Origin: Verrucomicrobiales bacterium
GTDB taxonomy: Bacteria > Verrucomicrobiota > Verrucomicrobiia > Verrucomicrobiales > SLCJ01
DNA: 5,813 bases
Direction: 5' to 3'
Assembly: GCA_007125835.1 (NCBI GenBank)
Contig: SLCJ01000144.1
Coordinates: forward strand, 1-5,813
Position numbers and translations under genes: made by a program. This document shows positions 1 to 5,328 of the stretch, one piece after another (the first letter of the stretch is position 1; every line of letters starts with the position of its first letter). The notes under the pieces are model-generated. The model was not told where the DNA came from and did no database searches. It saw only the letters and a program-made list of their open reading frames with translations.

Positions 1-65
1 GTCGCTTTTTCGCGCGTTTCGGGTTCACTTCCTCGGAGATGGTGCCGATGCGGCTGGTCTTGTAA
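1..65 (+). CDS. 3' end of a gene entering from the left, possibly GNAT acetyltransferase
   Basis: The frame starting at base 3 reads RFFARFGFTSSEMVPMRLVL and stops at TAA 63-65. The pattern of aromatic residues, Arg-Phe-Gly-Phe, about seven residues and then Pro-Met-x-Leu resembles the last strands of GNAT-family N-acetyltransferases, including TacT-like toxin acetyltransferases. Only 20 codons are visible, so the acetyl-CoA-binding motif cannot be checked. The other two + frames give low-complexity Arg/Pro/Cys peptides, which supports this frame. The family assignment is tentative. Confidence 0.4.
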   Translation, partial: RFFARFGFTSSEMVPMRLVL

Positions 66-101
66 ACGATTCACCCTCAATCACCCCCAACAACCCCCAC
101 G

Positions 102-467
102 ATGAATGCGCCGGCCACAGAAGCTGTCGCGGCCTTCGTTGCCGCACTTTCGCAACCGCGTTCGCCCTTCGACGGCCCCACGGCACTGAGCCCGGCCTTA
201 GAGGGGGCGGCTCTGATGATGATTGCCATCACTGTGGTCCTGCTGGTGGGGATCGGCGCGTTTTTCGTTTTGTTGGTCCGTCGTTCGGCACGTGGCAGCG
301 AACCCGAGCATGATTTGATTGCCGAGGTTTTGGAATCCGGCGAGGAGTCCGGGGAGCAGGACAACACTGCGCGTCCGCCGGCCGGGCGAGGGGCGAGTAG
401 GGAAGATCAGGAGCGCGCCCCTTGGGAGCGCGAAAGCGACTGGTGGAAACGGGAAGCGGGGGATTGA
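102..467 (+). CDS. Small single-pass membrane protein, function unknown
   Basis: This 121-residue protein belongs to no family I recognise. Residues 1-35 are a short Ala/Pro-rich N-terminus. Residues about 36-59 are one strongly hydrophobic helix (starting GAALMMIAITVV), followed at once by Arg-Arg at 60-61. By the positive-inside rule the long C-terminal part would be cytoplasmic. Residues 66-105 are acidic and low in complexity, with many Glu, Gly, Ser and Arg. The tail ends in a distinct Trp-rich stretch, PWERESDWWKREAGD. No Shine-Dalgarno sequence precedes ATG 102; the upstream bases are C-rich. The gap to the preceding stop is 36 bases, so co-transcription with the upstream gene is possible. 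The overlapping - strand frame (77-367) is taken as a shadow because it lacks domain-like structure. The membrane topology is an inference. Confidence 0.65.
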   Translation: MNAPATEAVAAFVAALSQPRSPFDGPTALSPALEGAALMMIAITVVLLVGIGAFFVLLVRRSARGSEPEHDLIAEVLESGEESGEQDNTARPPAGRGASREDQERAPWERESDWWKREAGD

Positions 468-492
468 GAGCAGGCCGGGTCGAGATTTTCCC

Positions 493-534
493 AAGGAGCG
501 GCGAATCTTCTTCGCCGATGTGGATGAAGGGGAA
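493..534 (+). repeat. Dispersed intergenic repeat, copy 1
   Basis: This 42-base segment matches the reverse complement of 4438-4479 at 36 of 42 positions without gaps. The shared core is TTCGCCGATG, then T or C, then GGATGAA. It lies 25 bases after the stop of the small membrane protein. It contains a perfect hairpin at 500-516: GGCGAA, loop TCTTC, TTCGCC. Confidence 0.7.
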
Positions 535-552
535 GCTCCAGAGGACTGGAGC
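535..552 (+). terminator. Perfect 7-bp hairpin, possible terminator or mRNA 3' end
   Basis: GCTCCAG (535-541) and CTGGAGC (546-552) are exact reverse complements around the loop AGGA. This is the second hairpin after the stop codon at 467, directly behind the repeat hairpin at 500-516. No T-tract follows, so it is not a canonical intrinsic terminator. It could protect an mRNA end or be part of the repeat element. The rest of the gap up to 671 shows no convincing promoter or gene. Confidence 0.35.
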
Positions 553-671
553 ATCTCCAAGACCCTATCGTGAATTCGTTGGCGTGATGTCGTGGTGCAG
601 GATGGGGTTTATACCGTGGATCGACGGAGTTACGGCTTGCCTGTCGGTCCGATCCGCGTGAATTTTGCACC

Positions 672-2633
672 ATGTCTGCTGTGATGAAATGGATTCAATG
701 CATTCGGGGTGCGCTGCCGGTTCTGATTGGATGTGCCATGATTGTGTCGGCGTCCGGTACATGGGCGGTGGAGGGTCGCCCCGACCGCCCGTGGACCGAC
801 GACGTGATCTACTTTGTGATGACAGACCGGTTTTTCGATGGTGATCCCTCCAACAACATCCCGGAAGGCAGCGACCCCGCGCTTTACGACCCCGATCAGC
901 AGAGCATCAACCTATACCATGGGGGCGACCTGCGCGGGCTAGAGCGGGCGATCCAGTCTGGTTATTTCAACCGTCTCGGGGTGACAGCGCTTTGGCTCAC
1001 TCCGGTGGTGAAGAACGCCTGGCGCAGCAATTACGACCTTGGAGACGAGAGCAAGACCGGATACCACGGGTATTGGGCGCAGGATTTTCTCGATATTGAT
1101 CCGCACCTGACCAGTGCGGAGCGTCTGGATGGCACGGCCTATGCGGAGGGGCGCGAGGGCCGTTTGGAGCACTATCGCGATTTCATCCGCCTTGCCCATG
1201 ATCACGGCATCAAGGTGATCCAGGATGTGGTGACCAATCATGCCGGGCCGGTATTTTTCTATGATGTGGCTGGCGACGGAGAATTTGATCCCAACAACCG
1301 GGAGCAGTGGATCATGCCTTTCCGGCAGGAGCCGTACGAAAACGTGGTGTGGATGAACAAACCGGAGTGGAACTTGCGGCGGGTGGAGCCCACGGGGCCG
1401 ACCGAAGTGCTTGGTGTGACCGTGCCCCAGAGCGGCGCGATCTCGCGGCTGGAGTCGTTTTCGCGCCGTGGTTTCAGCCGCGACAGCCTGGGCAAACGCG
1501 ATGGCGAGGAGGTCTTGTGCGATTTTTTCGCGCTGCGCACCTACGACACCAGTCCCGAGGCCCCGCACTTTGCGGATTTGGTTTCCGACTTTGTCGAGAT
1601 CAAGGCGTTTTACATCGAGACCTTGGGTGTGGACGGGCTGCGGATCGACACCGTGAAACATGTGCATCATGAGTTTTGGGATGCGTTCACCGAGGGGCTG
1701 CGCGAGCGTTTGGGGGCGGACCTTGCGGCGCGCGTGCTATTGTTCGGCGAGGTCTATGATGGCGACCCGAATGTGTTGGGGCGCTTCACTTACCGCAGCG
1801 ATTGGCCGGAAAACCGCAGCCCGGCGATGGACTCGGTGCTCGATTTCCAATTCTGCTTTGCGGTGCGCGATTTCGTCCGCGTGCGCGGCGGCGGGCACGG
1901 CCGCCCGCATTCGGTCGAGGAGGCCTTGCGCGCGCGGATCTCCGGCATCGGCCACGAGGGGCGCCCCTTTTACAACCCGGAACCCGGGCTGGACGGCCGG
2001 AATGCCGCAGCCAAGGCGGTGCCTTTCATCGAAAACCACGATGGACTGAACCGCTTCCGCGTGCGCGACGTGGACGAGGACGCGCCGCTGCTGGGGACGG
2101 CGATTTTGCTCACCACGCCGGGAATCCCGGCGCTGTATTATGGATCGGAAGGGGCGATTGCCGATGAGCATGGCGAGCTTTTCCAGGATTCTGAAACAGG
2201 TCGCATTACCTTGTTTGACCGCCGTGGGGAGCGGCGCGCCCAGGACATCGAGACCACGCGCGCGTTCCGTAACACAGCCGCGCTGACCGCCGCACGCGCG
2301 GAATGGCCGTCCCTGCGCGTGGGCGCGTGGACGCCCCTGTGGGCGGGCACCGACGACAGCGGCACCGGCGGCACTCTGGTTTACCTGCGGCATTTCCCCG
2401 GAGAGATCGAGTCGGTGGTGCTCGTGGCGGTTAACGCTGCTGCCGACGAGCGCACGGTGAACGGCATTTCGCTGGCTGGTGCGGAGGGCATCGAGTGGCC
2501 CGCGACCGGCACATTTGCACCGCTTACTTTGGATGGATTTGAGACGCCGGGCGAGGTGGGGACAAACGGAGCGGATTTGGAGGCGCTGGTCCTGCCGCCG
2601 CGCACGGCGTCGGTTTTCCATTTTGTTCCGTGA
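672..2633 (+). CDS. Secreted GH13 alpha-amylase-family glycoside hydrolase
   Basis: The enzyme should hydrolyse alpha-1,4-glucosidic bonds of starch-like glucans outside the cytoplasm. It has 653 residues. Residues 1-32 form a Sec signal peptide, with Lys/Arg near the start, a hydrophobic core, and likely cleavage near TWA-VEG. The (beta/alpha)8 barrel follows with all conserved regions: DVVTNH (185-190), GLRIDTVKH with nucleophile Asp326, the acid/base Glu360 in LFGEVYD, and FIENHD ending in Asp457. The TDRFFDGDPSNN motif (51-62) and GGD (84-86) match the calcium site of cyclodextrin glucanotransferases, with Asp58 where those usually have Asn. GYHGYWAQDF (130-139) is also CGTase-like. Domain B (about 191-300) is long. 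A beta-sandwich domain C covers about 545-653; no starch-binding CBM follows. ATG 672 gives a proper signal peptide but lacks a Shine-Dalgarno. Hydrolase versus transferase activity cannot be decided from sequence. Confidence 0.95.
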   Translation: MSAVMKWIQCIRGALPVLIGCAMIVSASGTWAVEGRPDRPWTDDVIYFVMTDRFFDGDPSNNIPEGSDPALYDPDQQSINLYHGGDLRGLERAIQSGYFNRLGVTALWLTPVVKNAWRSNYDLGDESKTGYHGYWAQDFLDIDPHLTSAERLDGTAYAEGREGRLEHYRDFIRLAHDHGIKVIQDVVTNHAGPVFFYDVAGDGEFDPNNREQWIMPFRQEPYENVVWMNKPEWNLRRVEPTGPTEVLGVTVPQSGAISRLESFSRRGFSRDSLGKRDGEEVLCDFFALRTYDTSPEAPHFADLVSDFVEIKAFYIETLGVDGLRIDTVKHVHHEFWDAFTEGLRERLGADLAARVLLFGEVYDGDPNVLGRFTYRSDWPENRSPAMDSVLDFQFCFAVRDFVRVRGGGHGRPHSVEEALRARISGIGHEGRPFYNPEPGLDGRNAAAKAVPFIENHDGLNRFRVRDVDEDAPLLGTAILLTTPGIPALYYGSEGAIADEHGELFQDSETGRITLFDRRGERRAQDIETTRAFRNTAALTAARAEWPSLRVGAWTPLWAGTDDSGTGGTLVYLRHFPGEIESVVLVAVNAAADERTVNGISLAGAEGIEWPATGTFAPLTLDGFETPGEVGTNGADLEALVLPPRTASVFHFVP

Positions 2634-2646
2634 CCGGCCAGGCCGG
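2634..2646. other. GC-rich palindrome right after the amylase stop
   Basis: CCGGCC-A-GGCCGG begins on the base after the TGA stop. It can fold into a small hairpin, but no T-run follows. It may stabilise the 3' end or lower read-through into ruvC, or it may be a chance effect of high GC. Confidence 0.3.
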
Positions 2647-2673
2647 GGCAGCCGCCCGCTAGCCACCATATCC

Positions 2674-2677
2674 AGGA
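2674..2677 (+). promoter_or_regulatory. Shine-Dalgarno of ruvC
   Basis: AGGA sits six bases before ATG 2684. It is one of only two good ribosome binding sites in the window and fixes the ruvC start. Confidence 0.6.
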
Positions 2678-2683
2678 CGATAT

Positions 2684-3196
2684 ATGACACGATTGATTGC
2701 CATCGACCCCGCTCTGCGCAATACCGGCTATGCGGTGGTGGAGCGGCTTGGGTCGGGAGCCGGTTTGACCTGCTTGGAGTATGGGGTGATTCGCAATCCG
2801 GCCACGCGCTTGCAGAGCGCGTGCCTGACCCAAATTCACAGTGAGGTGGCCGATGTCGTGGCGCGTCTGCGGCCGGGAGAGTGCGCGATCGAGGCGGTGA
2901 TTTATGTCCAATCGTACCGCACGGCCATCACGCTCGGTGCGGCCCGTGGTGCGGCGTTGGTGGCGGTGGCCGCCGCCGGGCTGCCGGTGGTGGAGTATCC
3001 GCCGCGCCGCGTCAAGCAGGCTGTGGTCGGGCGCGGCGGAGCCGACAAACAGCAGGTGGCTTTCATGGTGCGCTCGCTGCTTTCGCTTCGCGAAACGCCG
3101 CCGCCCGATGCCGCCGATGCCCTCGCCATCGCCATCACCCATTTCCAATCGAACCGACCCAATCACCCCCGAGCTGCCGATGTCCGGAACCTCTGA
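2684..3196 (+). CDS. ruvC: Crossover junction endodeoxyribonuclease RuvC
   Basis: RuvC is the dimeric, Mg-dependent nuclease that resolves Holliday junctions produced during homologous recombination and branch migration by RuvAB. The 170-residue length is normal for the family. The RNase H-like fold is marked by IDPALRNTGYAVVE (7-20), AIEAVIY (68-74), LGAARG (84-89), EYPPRRVKQAVVG (104-116) and PDAADALAIAITH (141-153). The four catalytic acids are present: Asp8, Glu70, Asp142 and Asp145. Tyr74 lies about where an aromatic residue stacks on DNA in E. coli RuvC. The gene begins 50 bases after the amylase stop. ruvA and ruvB are not beside it, unlike in many genomes. The tail after residue 155 is short and variable. 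An overlapping frame from 2904 runs in phase with lipB but looks like a GC-driven shadow. Confidence 0.95.
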   Translation: MTRLIAIDPALRNTGYAVVERLGSGAGLTCLEYGVIRNPATRLQSACLTQIHSEVADVVARLRPGECAIEAVIYVQSYRTAITLGAARGAALVAVAAAGLPVVEYPPRRVKQAVVGRGGADKQQVAFMVRSLLSLRETPPPDAADALAIAITHFQSNRPNHPRAADVRNL

Positions 3197-3215
3197 GAAA
3201 GAAGCCAAACCACTT

Positions 3216-3866
3216 ATGTCGGGCGATGGCGCGGGGCCGCGCCGTCTGGCTGTGACCGACGTGCCGGGCCATGTACCCTACGCCCGGGGCCTGGAAATGC
3301 AGGACGATCTGGTCGCCCGCCGCCGCGATGGCCAGGCGGGCGATACCCTCCTGCTGCTGGAACACGAGCCGGTGTATACCATCGGGCGCACGCGCGAGCG
3401 CTCCAGCCTGGGCGCGGTGCCAATGCTTCCGCACCCGGTGCACGAAATCAGCCGCGGCGGCCAGGCCACCTATCACGGGCCGGGCCAGCTCACCGGATAT
3501 CCCATTGTCGATCTCACCCGCTGCGGACGCGACCTCCATCGTTACCTGCGGCTCCTGGAGCAGGCCCTGATCGACACGTGTGCCTGCTTCGGTGTGAAGG
3601 CCAGACGCCTCGAGGGCATGACCGGCGTGTGGATCGAAGACCGCAAGCTGGCCAGCATCGGCGTCGGTGTGCGGCGCTGGATTTCCCTGCACGGCTTCGC
3701 CATCAACCTGACGCCGGAGAGTCTCAGCGGGTTTCAGGCGATCACCCCTTGCGGAATTTCAGGTGTGAAAATGACCTGTCTCGCCGCCGAGTCGCCGCAT
3801 CCCATCGACCGCTCCCGATTTACCGAAGCACTGGTGCCGGCGCTGGAGAATGTGCTGTACGGGTAG
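3216..3866 (+). CDS. lipB: Octanoyltransferase LipB (lipoyl(octanoyl) transferase)
   Basis: LipB transfers the octanoyl group from octanoyl-ACP to a lysine of lipoyl domains (pyruvate and 2-oxoglutarate dehydrogenases, glycine cleavage H protein). It does so through a thioacyl-enzyme in the cytoplasm; LipA then adds sulfur. Counted from ATG 3216 the protein has 216 residues. The signature RGGQATYHGPGQ is at 80-91. Catalytic Lys144 lies in RKLASIG and catalytic Cys179 in TPCGISG. LLLLEHEPVYTIGR (45-58) is the usual LipB N-terminal strand. The in-frame ATG at 3180 would add 12 residues and overlap ruvC by 17 bases. I prefer 3216 because purine-rich AGAAG ends 11 bases upstream and homology starts only at about residue 9. 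The close spacing suggests one transcript with ruvC. lipA is not seen nearby. Confidence 0.93.
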   Translation: MSGDGAGPRRLAVTDVPGHVPYARGLEMQDDLVARRRDGQAGDTLLLLEHEPVYTIGRTRERSSLGAVPMLPHPVHEISRGGQATYHGPGQLTGYPIVDLTRCGRDLHRYLRLLEQALIDTCACFGVKARRLEGMTGVWIEDRKLASIGVGVRRWISLHGFAINLTPESLSGFQAITPCGISGVKMTCLAAESPHPIDRSRFTEALVPALENVLYG

Positions 3867-3879
3867 GGGATTCGTGGAT

Positions 3880-4081
3880 CTATTTGGATTGTTGGGGCCT
3901 GCGGCGGAGCGTCAACAGGATGGTTCCGAGCAGGGCGATAAGCGGGGTGGTGCCGGGTTCGGGAATCAAGGTGAGATCAAACCCACTGAACGTGAGCACT
4001 TCCTGATTGGGTTCGGTGCCGCCAAGCGCCGATACGCCGACACCTGAAAAAACAATAAATGCCAAAAAACAATAAATGCAT
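3880..4081 (-). pseudogene. PEP-CTERM sorting-signal protein, minimal or decayed
   Basis: Read on the - strand, this frame ends with LTLIPEPGTTPLIALLG, a hydrophobic run, LTLRRRPQQSK and TAG (3882-3880). This is a full PEP-CTERM signal: Pro-Glu-Pro, one transmembrane helix, Arg-Arg-Arg. Such proteins are sorted and cleaved by exosortase at the cell envelope. Only about 17 residues separate the signal from a second hydrophobic stretch (CIYCFLAFIVFSGVGVSA) that resembles a signal peptide. The frame is formally open up to an ATG at 4245, giving 121 residues, but that N-terminal half comes from intergenic repeats and looks spurious. The natural ATG at 4081-4079 is one frame off. Removing one base from the following T6 run would join it as MHLLFLAFIVFSGVG and on, a 66-residue peptide. 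It is probably a remnant with its passenger deleted; a true short protein is possible. It is convergent with lipB, 13 bases away. Confidence 0.55.
4047..4079. repeat. 17-base tandem duplication
   Basis: AAAAAACAATAAATGC occurs exactly at 4047-4062 and again at 4064-4079, separated by one C. On the - strand it lies in the signal-peptide region of the PEP-CTERM remnant. Because 17 is not a multiple of three, the two copies are read in different frames, as CIYCF and AFIVF. Confidence 0.85.
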
Positions 4082-4116
4082 GCCGCTTTTGTGTTGCCTA
4101 GGTGAATACGGGAATA

Positions 4117-4203
4117 CCGCAGAGAGCGTAAAGATCGCAAAATGGGAGGGAGAATGGGGGGGTGAAGAGGGGGGCACGCAAAGACCCGAAGACGCGAAGA
4201 GAA
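4117..4203. repeat. Degenerate GCAAAGA/GCGAAGA-type intergenic repeat
   Basis: Two blocks of short near-repeats flank a purine tract: CGCAGAGAGCGTAAAGATCGC at about 4119-4138, and CACGCAAAGACCCGAAGACGCGAAGAG at 4175-4201. The right block reads as short units of the form CGCAAAGAC, CCGAAGA, CGCGAAGAG. This resembles purine-rich intergenic repeats seen in many Verrucomicrobiota and other environmental bacteria (from memory, not checked). It gives false reading frames rich in Leu-Arg-Ser on the - strand. Confidence 0.55.
4144..4174 (+). other. Predicted G-quadruplex motif in a purine tract
   Basis: Four G-tracts of 3, 3, 7 and 6 bases (4144-4146, 4148-4150, 4156-4162, 4169-4174) are separated by loops of 1, 5 and 6 bases. 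This satisfies the usual G3+N1-7 rule on the + strand. It sits inside the repeat block. Confidence 0.5.
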
Positions 4204-4226
4204 GCCGGGAAAGGCCTCTTTGGAGC

Positions 4227-4243
4227 GCGGATCTTTAGTCCGC
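4227..4243. repeat. Short palindromic repeat GCGGA...TCCGC
   Basis: GCGGA (4227-4231), loop TCTTTAG, TCCGC (4239-4243) form a perfect 5-bp hairpin. The form GCGCGGAnnTTAGTCCGC resembles a palindrome dispersed in many PVC-group genomes, but only one copy is in this window. Confidence 0.4.
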
Positions 4244-4284
4244 ATGAGTGATGCGCGATCAGTGGAGCGTTTGGATCAGCAGAC

Positions 4285-4305
4285 ATTTGTCATTCGTGAT
4301 TTGTC
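4285..4305. repeat. Three tandem degenerate 7-mers
   Basis: ATTTGTC, ATTCGTG, ATTTGTC follow one another without gaps. On the - strand they read GACAAAT, CACGAAT, GACAAAT. The outer copies are identical and extend to an 8-base match, ATTTGTCA. Confidence 0.55.
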
Positions 4306-4395
4306 AGCGGAATCGATGAGGATGGTTGCCGGGCTGGGCGTGGCTTGGCGATGGCTGGGCATTTGCTTTCTCGGGCGCTGTTTCGCTTCGGGGGA

Positions 4396-4414
4396 AGGCG
4401 ACCGATGATCGCCT
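4396..4414. other. 6-bp stem-loop
   Basis: AGGCGA (4396-4401), loop CCGATGA, TCGCCT (4409-4414) form a perfect hairpin. It lies 23 bases from repeat copy 2. It has no T-tract on the + strand. Confidence 0.3.
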
Positions 4415-4437
4415 CCACGGTGCTGTGCTTTTTCATT

Positions 4438-4479
4438 TTCCCTTTCATCCGCATCGGCGAAGGAGGTTTGCCTCTCCTT
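4438..4479 (-). repeat. Dispersed intergenic repeat, copy 2 (inverse)
   Basis: The reverse complement matches 493-534 at 36 of 42 positions. Its hairpin is GGCAAA, loop CCTCC, TTCGCC, with one A-C mismatch compared with copy 1. The translated - strand fragment AKERQTSFADADERE resembles PKERRIFFADVDEGE from copy 1, which explains the similar false reading frames in both places. Confidence 0.7.
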
Positions 4480-4635
4480 GGCCATGCTCCACGCCTCTGT
4501 TCCCCCGTCAAAGAAAGACAAACCACATACACCGAGGATGAATGCGCGAATACCCGCAGCAACGAGCCACCCCCAAAAACTCGTCCCAACCTTGCCGATT
4601 CGCGGTGGCGCGTGTAGGTTCGGGGGCGTGCCGTT

Positions 4636-4639
4636 GGAG
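4636..4639 (+). promoter_or_regulatory. Shine-Dalgarno of the lipoprotein gene
   Basis: GGAG lies eight bases before ATG 4648. This favours 4648 over the in-frame ATGs at 4675 and 4678, which have no such sequence. Confidence 0.45.
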
Positions 4640-4647
4640 CCGCCGGG

Positions 4648-5217
4648 ATGTCGGCGGGTGGCGGCACCATTCCGATGATGAAACGAGAAAATTTGCAGAG
4701 CAGCTGGGGGTGGCGGTGGGGAGCCGCGTGGCTGGGTTGCGTGGTGCTTGCGCTGGGCGGATGCGCGACGCTCGACCGCAAGGGCGAGACGACCTTGGCC
4801 TCGGCCGAGTCGGCACAGCCGCCCGAGGTGGTTCGCGGGGCCTTGCTTGAGGTATTCGGGCGGGCGGGGTATCAGAGTCCGGCTCCGAAGCTGAATCCGC
4901 TGGTGTTCCAGGCTCCGGCGCGGCGTGCCGAACAGGTGGCATGGCGGGATTTCGGCGACAGCGAGCTGGTGTCGCGGGTGACGATCACGCTGCTGGAGAA
5001 CCTGCAGGGAGGGACGAAGATCGACCTGACTTATCAGATTCTGAGCCGTCCGGGCACGATGTTCGAGGATGCGAGGTTTCCGCTGGTGGGCGTGCGCTCG
5101 CGTTACCGAGGCATGCTGGATGAGGCGATAACGCGTGCGGACGAGATGGCTGCGAGCGGAGATTGGCTGCCTGATCTTTCGGATTGGGAGGACGACGGCG
5201 TGGATGTGCGGTGGTGA
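4648..5217 (+). CDS. Putative lipoprotein, function unknown
   Basis: The 189-residue protein has a lipoprotein signal peptide: a hydrophobic core WLGCVVLALGGC with the lipobox Leu-Gly-Gly before Cys39, which would be lipidated and anchor the protein in the outer or inner membrane. From ATG 4648 the n-region is unusually long (about 25 residues). Starts at 4675 or 4678 (MKRENLQ) give a more typical signal but lack a Shine-Dalgarno. The mature part is one globular domain of about 150 residues with no family I recognise. It has an amphipathic helix near 59-72 (PEVVRGALLEVFGRAGY), predicted strands around 85-145 (VSRVTITLLENL, IDLTYQILSRPG), a helix YRGMLDEAITRADEM, and an acidic, Trp-containing C-terminus (LSDWEDDGVDVRW). 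It is a single gene after a repeat-rich gap, 111 bases before the HAD gene. Confidence 0.8.
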   Translation: MSAGGGTIPMMKRENLQSSWGWRWGAAWLGCVVLALGGCATLDRKGETTLASAESAQPPEVVRGALLEVFGRAGYQSPAPKLNPLVFQAPARRAEQVAWRDFGDSELVSRVTITLLENLQGGTKIDLTYQILSRPGTMFEDARFPLVGVRSRYRGMLDEAITRADEMAASGDWLPDLSDWEDDGVDVRW

Positions 5218-5237
5218 GCGAGCCCGGAGGCGGGGTG

Positions 5238-5271
5238 ATCGGCCCTTGCCAGATCCGGATCCCCGCCGATC
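5238..5271. other. Inverted repeat between lipoprotein and HAD genes
   Basis: GATCGGC (5238-5244) and GCCGATC (5265-5271) are exact reverse complements with a 20-base spacer that contains the palindrome ATCCGGAT (5253-5260). It could be a terminator stem without a T-tract, or a protein-binding site. Confidence 0.25.
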
Positions 5272-5328
5272 TTAACGCGTCCGTCGGCCCGATCCCCGCG
5301 AGCCCGGCAGGCTTTTCCGTCAATTCTC

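Larger units (their letters stand above)
4246..4647. other. Gene-free intergenic stretch with repeats
   Basis: No frame here looks like a real protein: the open frames are short, overlap on several strands, and consist of repeat-derived peptides. The stretch holds the 7-mer repeats, a hairpin at 4396-4414 and repeat copy 2. No recognisable sigma-70 promoter or RNA gene is evident. A promoter for the lipoprotein at 4648 must lie within or near it if that gene is transcribed alone. Confidence 0.5.

Noticed and set aside
608..615. TTTATACC as a -10 box for the amylase gene
   Set aside because: No -35-like hexamer lies 16-18 bases upstream; the nearest TTGGCG is too far away.
1737..2690. Long - strand frame of 317 residues opposite the amylase
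   Set aside because: It mirrors conserved GH13 codons, is rich in Arg/Ala/His, and has no domain. High GC content explains the absence of stops.
2381..3208. Long - strand frame of 275 residues opposite the amylase end and ruvC
   Set aside because: It is antisense to conserved RuvC motifs and shows no recognisable domain or start signal.
2904..3866. A 320-residue frame that would fuse extra sequence to the N-terminus of LipB
   Set aside because: Its first 92 residues are an Arg/Pro/Ser-rich shadow of ruvC in another frame. LipB homology begins only after 3216.
4117..4203. CRISPR-like array
   Set aside because: Units are 7-9 bases, degenerate and contiguous; there are no unique spacers of constant length.
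4290..4781. Overlapping frames on both strands between the PEP-CTERM remnant and the lipoprotein
   Set aside because: They share peptides such as FHPHRRRRFA with the frame at 407-673 only because both cross the dispersed repeat. They are repeat translations, not a protein family.
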